A DNA stretch of 20,452 bases from Candidatus Altimarinota bacterium (GTDB lineage: Bacteria; Patescibacteriota; Gracilibacteria; UBA4473): the NCBI GenBank assembly GCA_020630245.1, contig JAHDBZ010000001.1, positions 29,100 through 49,551 on the forward strand, given 5' to 3'. Below are positions 7,479 through 14,084 of this stretch, in pieces; within the stretch, counting starts at the first letter, position 1, and the number at the start of each line of letters is the position of its first letter. The notes beneath the pieces are model-generated. The model made no database searches. It worked only from the letters and a program-made list of their open reading frames with translations, and was not told where the DNA came from. Made by a program: the position numbers and the translations under genes.

Positions 7479-7572
7479 TATTTAGAAAAATCGACTTTCT
7501 TCAGTTGACATTTGGCCTAAATTGCCAAAAATCCCCGAGAATTGATTATCGCTTCATTTTAACCCACATTTG

Positions 7573-9333
7573 ATGTCAGACAATAATCCCGTGATCGTTA
7601 AAGTATCTGGACCACTCGTCGTGGCCCAAAACATGCAAAAAGCCAAGATGTACGAGGTCGTACGTGTTGGGAAAGAAGGCTTGGTAGGAGAAGTTATTCG
7701 TCTCGAAGGCGGAGACGCTTCGATCCAAGTATACGAAGAAACTGCCGGTGTTGGACCGGGAGAACCCGTAAAACTAACCGGACAAACGCTCTCTGTAGAG
7801 CTTGGTCCAGGACTCCTTGAGTCTATTTACGATGGTATCCAACGACCACTCGAAGTACTCGAGGAAAAGTCAGGTCACTTCCTCGCCCGAGGGATCGATG
7901 CTGATGGTCTGGATCAAAATAAAAAATGGGACCTCGTGGCTACGGTCAACGAAGGTGATACAGTCAAAGCCGGAGACACGCTCGGAACGGTACAAGAAAC
8001 GAGCGTTATCCTCCATAAGGTTATGGTGCCACCGAGCATCAAAAGTGCGAAGGTCAAAAAAATCGCTTCAGGACACTTCAAAGTTTCTGACACGATTGCC
8101 ACACTTGAAGACGATAACGGAAATACACACGAAGTTGCCATGCGTCAGTACTGGCCAATTCGTAACGCTCGCCCGATCAACACGAAGCGAATCCCAAGTG
8201 AACCACTCAAGACAGGATGTCGTTCTATCGATATGTTCTTCCCACTCGCAAAAGGTGGTGCCGGTTGTATTCCAGGACCATTCGGATCTGGTAAAACGGT
8301 GACCCAACAAGGTCTCGCCAAATACTGTGATGCCGAGGTAATCGTCTACATCGGTTGTGGAGAACGAGGGAATGAGATGACGGAAGTACTCAATGAATTT
8401 CCACATCTTATCGACCCAAATACAGGAGAACCACTCATGAAACGAACGATTATGATCGCCAACACTTCAAACATGCCGGTAGCGGCTCGTGAAGCTTCGG
8501 TTTATACCGGGATCACGATCGCTGAATACTACCGAGACATGGGATACAATGTAGCCCTGATGGCGGACTCTACTTCACGATGGGCAGAAGCCATGCGTGA
8601 GATGTCAGGTCGTCTCGAAGAGATGCCAGGAGAAGAAGGATACCCAGCGTACCTCGGTTCTAAAACGGCTGAATTCTACGAACGAGCCGGAGCCGTGGAA
8701 TGTCTCGGTTCAGAAGGACGCCAAGGATCACTTACGGTAATCGGAGCAGTATCGCCTCCAGGAGGAGATCTCTCAGAGCCGGTTTCACAAAATACGCTAC
8801 GGGTTACTAAAACCTACTGGGGATTGGATTCAAAACTGTCTTACCAACGTCACTTTCCGGCCATTAACTGGCTCAAGTCATATTCACTCTACCTGCCAAA
8901 TCTTGAGAAAACACTCAAGGATGGAGTTGCGGCTGATTACTGGGAAGTTCGAGAGCAAGCCATGAGCCTGCTCCAAGAAGAAGCGAAACTACAAGAAATC
9001 GTGCGACTAGTTGGTCCAGATGCACTCTCGGTTCGAGAAAAACTAGTGCTTCTAGTAGCCAAATCTATCCGTGAAGATTTCCTCTACCAAGATAGCTTCG
9101 ATGAAGATGATGCTTACACGATGTCTAGCAAGCAATACCAAATGCTAAAAACGATCGTGACTCTCTACGAAGAAGGTCTCAAGCTCGTTGATCGAGAAGA
9201 ATTTGATTTTTCACAAGTAGAAAATCTACCAGTGGTACAAGAAATCGCGAAAGTGAAAACTCTACCAGCCGATGATGATGGTGCGTACGTTACGATTCGT
9301 ACCAACATTGCGAAGGCAGTGGGAGCTCTGTAA
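7573..9333 (+). CDS. atpA: V/A-type ATP synthase subunit A (catalytic)
   Basis: 586 residues, normal for the family. This is the nucleotide-hydrolysing or ATP-synthesising subunit of the V1/A1 head. Visible features are the N-terminal beta-barrel (VIVKVSGPLVVA), the family-specific inserted 'non-homologous' region (about residues 110-190), the P-loop GPFGSGKT at 235-242, GCGERGNEMTEVL with the catalytic Glu just after the P-loop, MADSTSRWAEAMREMSGRLEEMPGEEGYPAYLGSK split over the Walker B/DELSEED-like region, and SPPGGDLSEPV. The upstream in-frame TTG at 7570 is less likely than the ATG. There is no Shine-Dalgarno. It stands alone: a divergent gene and a repeat lie upstream and a terminator directly downstream, with none of the B, D, E, F, I or K subunits nearby. 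Confidence 0.96.
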   Translation: MSDNNPVIVKVSGPLVVAQNMQKAKMYEVVRVGKEGLVGEVIRLEGGDASIQVYEETAGVGPGEPVKLTGQTLSVELGPGLLESIYDGIQRPLEVLEEKSGHFLARGIDADGLDQNKKWDLVATVNEGDTVKAGDTLGTVQETSVILHKVMVPPSIKSAKVKKIASGHFKVSDTIATLEDDNGNTHEVAMRQYWPIRNARPINTKRIPSEPLKTGCRSIDMFFPLAKGGAGCIPGPFGSGKTVTQQGLAKYCDAEVIVYIGCGERGNEMTEVLNEFPHLIDPNTGEPLMKRTIMIANTSNMPVAAREASVYTGITIAEYYRDMGYNVALMADSTSRWAEAMREMSGRLEEMPGEEGYPAYLGSKTAEFYERAGAVECLGSEGRQGSLTVIGAVSPPGGDLSEPVSQNTLRVTKTYWGLDSKLSYQRHFPAINWLKSYSLYLPNLEKTLKDGVAADYWEVREQAMSLLQEEAKLQEIVRLVGPDALSVREKLVLLVAKSIREDFLYQDSFDEDDAYTMSSKQYQMLKTIVTLYEEGLKLVDREEFDFSQVENLPVVQEIAKVKTLPADDDGAYVTIRTNIAKAVGAL

Positions 9334-9366
9334 GTAGATAGCAGAGAACAGTGAACAGATAACAGA

Positions 9367-9394
9367 AGAACGGAGCAAAGCTCCGTTCTTTTTT
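9367..9394 (+). terminator. Intrinsic terminator of the ATPase A gene
   Basis: AGAACGGAGC (9367-9376) and GCTCCGTTCT (9380-9389) form a perfect 10-bp stem with an AAA loop, followed by TTTTT (9390-9394). It is 33 bases after the stop codon and shows that the gene is the last of its transcript. Confidence 0.92.
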
Positions 9395-9413
9395 AAGAGG
9401 TAACCCCCTTTTC

Positions 9414-9470
9414 GTCATCCTGATGCGTAAGCTTAAGCGAACGCAGAAGGATCTCCCGTTTCAAATTCGT
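9414..9470. repeat. One-armed copy of the GTCATCCTGA repeat
   Basis: The sequence begins CGTCATCCTGATG, contains GCAGAAGGATCTCCCG and ends with TTTCAAATTC. It matches the minus-strand reading of the right arm of the 4030-4171 element, including the CCTCCCGTTTCATATTC end. Only one arm is present. Together with the inverted pair at 9506-9580, it fills the 9395-9587 gap between converging genes. Confidence 0.5.
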
Positions 9471-9505
9471 TATGTTGGAATGTACAGAAGAGACTTTAAG
9501 AGAAT

Positions 9506-9580
9506 AACACCCGGTGTTTTGTGGTTATCAAGATTTAAAAAAGTTTTCAATTGTAGCTAGTTTGTGGAACACCGGGTGTT
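9506..9580. repeat. Inverted pair of AACACC-N-GGTGTT palindromes
   Basis: AACACCCGGTGTT (9506-9518) and AACACCGGGTGTT (9568-9580) are perfect inverted copies 49 bases apart. Each copy is itself a hyphenated palindrome with 6-bp arms and a single central base. TTTGTGG follows the first copy and precedes the second in direct orientation. The same unit builds the 32-bp palindrome in front of yaaA (4938-4969). Confidence 0.7.
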
Positions 9581-9587
9581 TACACAT

Positions 9588-9614
9588 AAGAAAAGAACCC
9601 CCGCGTAGCGGGGG
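9588..9614 (-). terminator. Intrinsic terminator of the minus-strand 132-aa gene
   Basis: CCCCCGC (9598-9604) and GCGGGGG (9608-9614) form a 7-bp GC stem with a 3-base loop. Read on the minus strand it is followed by TTCTTTTCTT. It lies 22 bases beyond the end of the 9637-10035 gene, which is therefore the last gene of its operon. Confidence 0.8.
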
Positions 9615-9636
9615 CTCGTAATGGTTGAAGGAGGAG

Positions 9637-10035
9637 TTAGTCTTTAAGTGGTATTATCTCCGCCTGGTATTGGTCTGGCTTTTGGTTGAATCGGTCATCT
9701 GACGCATTACTTTCAAAATTTGCAGCTTGAGCGATCATTTTTTGTGGAACGCATAGCACTTCCAGCACAATCTTTCCTTCTTCGTCGATTATTTTACGCG
9801 TGAATAAATAAATTCTTAATTTATGTGCACGGTGCCCGAGGCTTCCAGTTACAAATCCCATGATGTCTTCATACATGTCTTGAGAGAATCGCTTTTCTTG
9901 AGCCCGCGTAACACATTTTGCACCGATAGGTTCGAGTGATGCTTGAACGATAGTAGCTGTTTCTGACTTCTGTGTCTCTGCTACAGCGTTTTCGATAGAT
10001 TGAAGACTCTGTATGATGCTTTTGGTAATATCCAC
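9637..10035 (-). CDS. Conserved-looking protein of unknown function (132 aa, GTG start)
   Basis: 132 residues. The start is the GTG at 10033-10035, chosen because a full AAGGAG Shine-Dalgarno (10044-10049) lies 8 bases upstream, the clearest ribosome-binding site in the window. The N-terminal third is helical and polar (SIIQSLQSIENAVAETQ). The middle has FVTGSLGHRAHKLRIYLFTRKIIDEEGK and a hydrophobic strand (IVLEVLCVPQ). The C-terminus is acidic and polar. There is no signal peptide or membrane segment and no motif I recognise. It follows the HisG-like gene and the second His-rich small ORF and ends in a terminator, so it probably belongs to the same histidine-responsive transcript. A link to histidine metabolism is only inferred from position. 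Confidence 0.75.
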   Translation of the reverse strand: MDITKSIIQSLQSIENAVAETQKSETATIVQASLEPIGAKCVTRAQEKRFSQDMYEDIMGFVTGSLGHRAHKLRIYLFTRKIIDEEGKIVLEVLCVPQKMIAQAANFESNASDDRFNQKPDQYQAEIIPLKD

Positions 10036-10150
10036 AGTAATTTCTCCTTAACTTGTGGTTAGTTTGATGAATATGAAGGTGTTCATTTCACAAAACACTT
10101 TCAAACGAAGGAGTCATTATTAACTCCTCCACACAACCATCGTGGTTGTG
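10036..10150 (-). promoter_or_regulatory. Leader region with alternative hairpins around the SD of the 132-aa gene
   Basis: On the minus strand three pairings compete. CACAACCA/TGGTTGTG (10132-10150) lies over the His codons of the small ORF. AGGAGT (10123-10128) can pair with ACTCCT (10109-10114). CTCCTT (10108-10113) is exactly complementary to the AAGGAG Shine-Dalgarno (10044-10049) of the 132-aa gene. Ribosome position on the small ORF could thus decide whether the SD is free. No U-tract terminator is visible here, so control would be translational. Confidence 0.4.
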
Positions 10151-10189
10151 CGTGTGATGATAGGTACTGTTTTGATAAGTGTTGTTCAT
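10088..10189 (-). CDS. His-rich small ORF, possible second leader peptide (33 aa)
   Basis: It begins with an ATG that overlaps the TGA of the HisG-like gene (ATGA, 10186-10189), so it is set up for translational coupling. It encodes 33 residues with the cluster YHHTHNHDG (four His in six positions, residues 11-16) and ends at TGA 10088-10090. An internal ATG (10115-10117) preceded by GGAGGAG would give MTPSFESVL. A further 12-codon ORF (MNTFIFIKLTTS) follows and ends inside the AAGGAG of the next gene. It may be a regulatory leader rather than a functional protein. A small metal-binding peptide is the alternative. Confidence 0.5.
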   Translation of the reverse strand: MNNTYQNSTYHHTHNHDGCVEELIMTPSFESVL

Positions 10190-10941
10190 GTTAGGTTTCG
10201 GTTTCGGTAAATTTCTTTTCGTTCAATAACTCCATCAGAAATATTCTTCCAGAGTGTTTCTAGTGTGTTTTGTATAGGACTGGGAAGATCGTATTGTTCT
10301 TCAAGTTCAAAGGCTCCCATTTGTAATTGAGTCAAAGCTTCTAGTTTTTTAGGTAGTTGGATTTCTTTCAAGTTGTTAGCGTCTCTAGAGCTTCCGCTTT
10401 CTATGATGTCTAGCGCGAGATTTCCAGTAGCTGATGCGGCTAGTACTTCTGCATCAGACTCTACTGTGACAATAGAGCCCACTCTTATATTCATAGTTTT
10501 GATAATGAATTCTGCTTGTGCCGGATACTTGGTGAAAAGTGTAAAAAATTTAGTTTTTTCTTGAGTAGATTGGCTAGTCATTAGTGCCATGCGTGACTTA
10601 GCACGACCAGTTTTAATCACTTGATATAGAGGTGCGCGTCTCATCAAAGCGACTTCAAGAGCCGTATCTGTTCCGGTGATAATACCCGAAAAATTCTTAC
10701 CGAGAAGGAGTCTCTTTTCGGCGATAGCTCTGGCGCCTTTGGCTTTGAGGAGTACCAGTGGTACTCCTTGATCTCCACCCCTCAGGTCGATTAAACCGAT
10801 TTTATCGAAGTCTTGTTCAGGACTGACTGGATAGCCACCCTTGGCTAAGAGAGTGAGGGCTTCATTTTTTAGTCTTGATTGACTGCTGATTCCAAGCACT
10901 GTAATGTCGTCTGTTTGAGATATTTCAGAGAGTGTGTTCAT
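10186..10941 (-). CDS. HisG-like ATP phosphoribosyltransferase homologue
   Basis: 251 residues, between the short (about 210) and long (about 300) HisG forms. HisG joins ATP and PRPP in the first step of histidine synthesis. The chain aligns in order with HisG: an N-terminal strand and helix (ITVLGISSQSRLKNEALTLL), a GIITGTDTALEVAL segment at 86-99 in the place of the family's DLGIIG region, the LFTKYP segment (IATxYP in the family, 135-140), and a PRPP-loop equivalent LALDIIESGSSRDANNL (175-191) in place of DLVSTGATLxANGL. The divergence is real: the NGSVEVAP loop reads ESDAEVLAA and the last GAT is GSS, so activity is uncertain. It has no Shine-Dalgarno. It lies 24 bases after a His-dependent attenuator, which independently links it to histidine. 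A related periplasmic-binding-fold enzyme is the alternative. Confidence 0.75.
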   Translation of the reverse strand: MNTLSEISQTDDITVLGISSQSRLKNEALTLLAKGGYPVSPEQDFDKIGLIDLRGGDQGVPLVLLKAKGARAIAEKRLLLGKNFSGIITGTDTALEVALMRRAPLYQVIKTGRAKSRMALMTSQSTQEKTKFFTLFTKYPAQAEFIIKTMNIRVGSIVTVESDAEVLAASATGNLALDIIESGSSRDANNLKEIQLPKKLEALTQLQMGAFELEEQYDLPSPIQNTLETLWKNISDGVIERKEIYRNRNLT

Positions 10942-10965
10942 GATTTTGAAAAATATTTAAAATAC

Positions 10966-10989
10966 AAAAAAACCGCGTGACCGCGGTTT
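10966..10989 (-). terminator. Attenuator terminator in front of the HisG-like gene
   Basis: On the minus strand AAACCGCG-GTCA-CGCGGTTT (10989-10970) is an 8-bp perfect stem followed by TTTTTTT. The segment CGCGGTCAC (10985-10977) inside it is a perfect 9-base complement of GTGACCGCG (11033-11025), the last sense codons of the His leader. Forming that antiterminator removes the 5' arm of the terminator. The terminator lies between a His-rich leader ORF and the HisG-like start. Confidence 0.88.
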
Positions 10990-11021
10990 AGCTCGTGATG
11001 AAATTGTTAGTTACTACAAAG

Positions 11022-11081
11022 CTACGCGGTCACAAAATGATGACCGTGATGATGCTGAGTAGCGGCAAAGAAAAAATTCAT
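11022..11081 (-). CDS. Histidine leader peptide (hisL-like), MNFFFAATQHHHGHHFVTA
   Basis: A 19-codon ORF with five His codons in six (11037-11054: CAT CAT CAC GGT CAT CAT), ending at TAG 11022-11024. It is built like an enterobacterial hisL leader: control codons, then a protector pairing (CGGTCA 11046-11041 with TGACCG 11032-11027), an antiterminator pairing and a U-tract terminator. Inferred mechanism: when charged tRNA-His is scarce the ribosome stalls on the His codons, GTGACCGCG pairs with CGCGGTCAC, and the HisG-like gene is transcribed. With ample histidine the ribosome runs to the TAG and the terminator forms. There is no Shine-Dalgarno, and the predicted transcript start is only a few bases before the ATG. 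Confidence 0.85.
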   Translation of the reverse strand: MNFFFAATQHHHGHHFVTA

Positions 11082-11091
11082 TACGAAGATC

Positions 11092-11120
11092 ACTTTAATG
11101 TGAAGTATTGAGGTCGTCAA
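11092..11120 (-). promoter_or_regulatory. Probable promoter of the His leader-hisG transcript
   Basis: Minus strand TTGACG (11120-11115), 17-base spacer, TAAAGT (11097-11092). The -10 box overlaps the stop codon of the response regulator. The start would fall near 11085, about 4 bases before the leader ATG. The -10-to-ATG block TAAAGTGATCTTCGTAATG is nearly the same as that of the Cys leader. Confidence 0.6.
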
Positions 11121-11475
11121 AATTTTTTTCAATCTCACCCACTATTTCCATCGGAGTAAATTGACTCTTATCGAGAACCAGAGCGGCGCCAAGAGCTAGG
11201 GCGTCATCGCGAAATTTTTCTTGATTGAGGTTGCTGCAGCAGACGATCTTGGTCTCGGGTAGTTTAGCGGCGATGTTGCGCAGGATGCTCAGACCATCTA
11301 GATCGGGCATCATGATGTCGAGGATGATTAGTTGCGGCTTCCAGGTAAGGGCGAGATTTTGTCCGCTGCGTCCTTGAGATTCGATCAGCACTTCAAATCC
11401 GGCGGCGGTAAAAGCAATTTCGTAGAGCTCTCCTAGGTAAGGATTGTCTTCGATCACGAGGCAGGTTGGTTTCAT
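11095..11475 (-). CDS. Single-domain response regulator (CheY-like receiver)
   Basis: 126 residues, a receiver domain alone with no output domain. The acidic pair is E9-D10, the phospho-acceptor is D53 in ILDIMMPDLDG, the switch residue is S81 (IVCCSN) and the conserved Lys is K103 (LVLDKS). It starts with an ATGA overlap of the kinase stop (11472-11475), so the two are translationally coupled partners. Output must go through protein contacts or a second receiver protein. Its stop codon overlaps the -10 box of the His-leader promoter downstream. Confidence 0.95.
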   Translation of the reverse strand: MKPTCLVIEDNPYLGELYEIAFTAAGFEVLIESQGRSGQNLALTWKPQLIILDIMMPDLDGLSILRNIAAKLPETKIVCCSNLNQEKFRDDALALGAALVLDKSQFTPMEIVGEIEKNFDDLNTSH

Positions 11476-12668
11476 GCGGGGAGCGTAAAATTAAAGATGC
11501 TGCCACTCTTTGCCTTCGCGTTGTCCTCGATCCAGATCTCTCCGCCCAGTGCCTGGATGATTTCGCGACAGATGCTGAGTCCGAGGCCGGTACCGGTGTA
11601 TTTTTTTTGTAGAGAGTTGTCGACCTGCTGAAATTTTTCAAACAGACCGTTTTTGTCGTTTGCCGAGACTCCGATCCCGTCATCGATCACTTGCACGAGC
11701 CAAAGATCAGATTCCGGTTGTGGTTGCAGACAGACTTCGATATTTCCTTTTCGTGGCGTGAACTTGTATGCGTTACTGATTAGGTTGGCGAGTACGAGTC
11801 GGACTTTTTCTGGATCAGTTTCTAGGGTCGGTTCGACATTTTGAGGGTTGAAAAAGGTCAAAGTTTGCTGCTTTTCTTGGAGTAGGATTTGGTGCTCACT
11901 GACACTTTCTTCGAGGAGTTTTCTAAGTGAAACTGATTCGCGCACGAACTCCATCTTCCCAGCTTCGAGTTTGTGCACATCCAGCATGTCGTTTACGAGC
12001 TTGGTCAGATGATTGACGTTGGCGAGAATTTTTTGGAGAAAGTTTTTTTGCTGATCATTGAGTGGGCCAAACTTTCCGGAGAGTAAAAAATCAGCGTAGC
12101 CGCGGATGACGCTCATCGGCGTTCTGAGTTCATGAGAGGCAATCGAGAGAAAATTGTCTTTGACTCGTCCGATCTGTGAGACTTCCTGTCGGGCGGCGTT
12201 GAAGGCCTGGGTTTGCTGTTCGAGATTGGCAGTTATTATGTAGCGATCTTTGCAGTATTGGACTTGTTGATTGAGATAGCGGTGCAGGGTTTTAAGGGCC
12301 GTTTTTTCAGTATCACTAAATTTGGTTTTATCTTTTTTCCGACCAATACGCGTGAGGGCAATCACTTGCTGATGTTGATTGTGATGCACTAGCGTGATCG
12401 GAAAAGGATCATCGGGAGACTCATGAAAAGTCTCGGATTGCTCAAGTACTGTTTTGTGAATCGAACGGTTTTCATCTGAAAGACGAACGATTTCAGCAGA
12501 CTTTAGACTTAGCTGGTTATTGCAAAGTGTTCGTACAGCCGCTTCGAGATCTGACCACCGAGCATAGTAGGTATACGTTGCGATAAAGTTTTGAATTTCA
12601 GCGGCAAAGTCCGTCATCGATTCAGAGTATTGCGCTCGGAAGCGTATTTGGCAAGTACTAGTTTTCAC
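11472..12668 (-). CDS. Soluble sensor histidine kinase (HisKA-HATPase_c)
   Basis: 398 residues from a GTG start (12666-12668), with GAGGTG at the start itself. A later ATG at residue 18 is an alternative. Residues about 20-140 look like a divergent GAF-type sensor domain, followed by a short coiled linker (145-172). The dimerisation domain has ASHELRTPMSVIRGY with the phospho-His at 179. The ATPase domain shows the N box NLISNAYKF (295-303), DDGIGV (329-334), LFEKFQQ and GTGLGLS (359-365). No membrane segment is present, so it senses a cytosolic signal. It autophosphorylates and passes phosphate to the receiver encoded by the overlapping gene. The start is only 27 bases from the divergent hisS start. 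Confidence 0.94.
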   Translation of the reverse strand: MKTSTCQIRFRAQYSESMTDFAAEIQNFIATYTYYARWSDLEAAVRTLCNNQLSLKSAEIVRLSDENRSIHKTVLEQSETFHESPDDPFPITLVHHNQHQQVIALTRIGRKKDKTKFSDTEKTALKTLHRYLNQQVQYCKDRYIITANLEQQTQAFNAARQEVSQIGRVKDNFLSIASHELRTPMSVIRGYADFLLSGKFGPLNDQQKNFLQKILANVNHLTKLVNDMLDVHKLEAGKMEFVRESVSLRKLLEESVSEHQILLQEKQQTLTFFNPQNVEPTLETDPEKVRLVLANLISNAYKFTPRKGNIEVCLQPQPESDLWLVQVIDDGIGVSANDKNGLFEKFQQVDNSLQKKYTGTGLGLSICREIIQALGGEIWIEDNAKAKSGSIFNFTLPA

Positions 12669-12695
12669 CTCGATTTAATACTTGATTTGGTTATC

Positions 12696-14078
12696 ATGAT
12701 CGGGATGGGCAAGTTTGATATTTCGACACCTTCTGGATTTCCTGAGTTTTCGCCAGCCGCTGAACAACTGCGACAGCAGTGGGTGGCGACGATCCAAAGT
12801 GTTTTTACCAAGTACGGCTTTATTTCGCTGACCACACCATTGGTAGAACGAGAAGAAAATCTACTGGGTAAGGGCGGCAACGCCAAAGAAATGTACGCCC
12901 TGAAGCGCGTCCATGATGATCCCAATGACAAGAGTCACTCTGGTAACGCTCTGCGATTTGACCATACGGTGCCGTTGGCACTTTATGTAGCGCGACATTT
13001 TAATGATCTCACTTTCCCTTTTAAGCGATCTGTCATCGGGCCAGTGTTTCGTGGAGAACGGGCACAAAAGGGGCGCTTTCGTCAGTTTGACCAGTGTGAT
13101 ATCGACATCATTGGTAACGGTAAATTGAATGTCAGTAACGATGCCCTAGTGGTAGCCGTGATCGTAGAGATTTTTCAAAAACTAGAAATCGGAGAGTTCG
13201 TAGTCGGGGTTAACAACCGAAAAATTCTCACCGGCATGGCTAAAGACCTCGGTATCGATCCCAAAGCTTTTCTTGATCTATGGGACGATCGCGAAAAGAT
13301 CAGCGAAGAAGCGTTCCAAAGTCGGCTCGAATCATTTCAGGCACAATCGGGAAAAGTCATCGCCGCCCTTGAAAAATTTAAATCGATTTCTGACGAAGAT
13401 TTTGTAAAAAATTGGGTCAGTGGGAAAACGCAGGCTTGTTACAATGCCATTATCAAATTTGGAGAATCTTTCGGTGAAGAATCACTGCGGGGGGCTCGAG
13501 AGTTGGTACTGGTGTTAGAAATTTTGGATAAAAGACTCAAGGTCGATCGTCGTCACTTTGCGCCGAACCTTTTCCTAGCGCGTGGCCTCGACTATTACAC
13601 GGGGACGGTCTACGAAACGATGATGATCCGTCATCCGGAATTTGGTTCGATCTGTAGTGGGGGACGTTACGATGACTTAGCGGAAATTTTTACTCGTAAA
13701 AAACTCCCAGGTGTCGGTATTTCGATCGGCCTGACACGACTATTCGCGCAGTGCCTATCGGCCGGTATTATAACGCCAACCAAAGCCTCGCCGACGCAAG
13801 CACTCTTAATCGCCGCTGATGAAGAAGCCATGCCCAAACTCCTGGAGATCGGAGCTGATTTACGAGCTTCTGGGATCGTGGCGGAGAATTACCTGGAAGA
13901 CAAAAAACTCAGCAAGCAGTTCGACTACGCTGACAAGCTCGGTATCCCGTACTGTGTCGTGATGGGGGAGAATGAATTGCGTGATGGGGTGGTGCAGGTG
14001 AAGGATATGAAAAATGGTAAACAGAAAACAGTTAGCAGTGAACAGTTGAGTGATTACTTGCAGTCTTGTCTAGATTAA
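12696..14078 (+). CDS. hisS: Histidyl-tRNA synthetase
   Basis: 460 residues from the ATG at 12696. An ATG at 12705 (MGKFDIS) is also possible, and the upstream extension of the frame is not family-like. A class II synthetase that charges tRNA-His. Visible are motif 1 with FDHTVPLALYVARH, motif 2 FRGERAQKGRFRQFDQCDIDIIG (about 118-140), the HisA motif ARGLDYYTGTVYE (about 295-307), the HisB motif CSGGRYDDL, motif 3 GVGISIGLTRL and a C-terminal anticodon-binding domain. The intact catalytic and anticodon parts argue for HisS rather than the HisZ regulatory paralogue. It is followed 6 bases later by the oxidoreductase gene, so they share a transcript. The last 20 residues carry a copy of the CAGTGAACAG repeat. 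Confidence 0.96.
   Translation: MIGMGKFDISTPSGFPEFSPAAEQLRQQWVATIQSVFTKYGFISLTTPLVEREENLLGKGGNAKEMYALKRVHDDPNDKSHSGNALRFDHTVPLALYVARHFNDLTFPFKRSVIGPVFRGERAQKGRFRQFDQCDIDIIGNGKLNVSNDALVVAVIVEIFQKLEIGEFVVGVNNRKILTGMAKDLGIDPKAFLDLWDDREKISEEAFQSRLESFQAQSGKVIAALEKFKSISDEDFVKNWVSGKTQACYNAIIKFGESFGEESLRGARELVLVLEILDKRLKVDRRHFAPNLFLARGLDYYTGTVYETMMIRHPEFGSICSGGRYDDLAEIFTRKKLPGVGISIGLTRLFAQCLSAGIITPTKASPTQALLIAADEEAMPKLLEIGADLRASGIVAENYLEDKKLSKQFDYADKLGIPYCVVMGENELRDGVVQVKDMKNGKQKTVSSEQLSDYLQSCLD
14036..14045. repeat. CAGTGAACAG repeat copy inside hisS
   Basis: The core CAGTGAACAG lies in the context AACAGTTAGCAGTGAACAGT and encodes TVSSEQL near the C-terminus of HisS. The same core is at 9349-9358 (intergenic, after the ATPase A gene) and 14459-14468 (within the oxidoreductase gene). 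Confidence 0.5.
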
Positions 14079-14084
14079 CTGAAT

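Noticed and set aside
7505..7510. TTGACA upstream of the ATPase A gene as a -35 box
   Set aside because: No acceptable -10 box occurs 15-19 bases downstream. TTGGC/GCCAA around it is a short inverted repeat without other support.
10186..12668. UGA decoded as an amino acid
   Set aside because: TGA ends the kinase and the HisG-like gene exactly at ATGA overlaps where the families end, so the standard stop assignment fits.
12591..12695. N-terminal extension of hisS by 35 codons
   Set aside because: The extension overlaps the divergent kinase gene and is not like HisRS, while MIGMGKFDIS at 12696 leads into family sequence.
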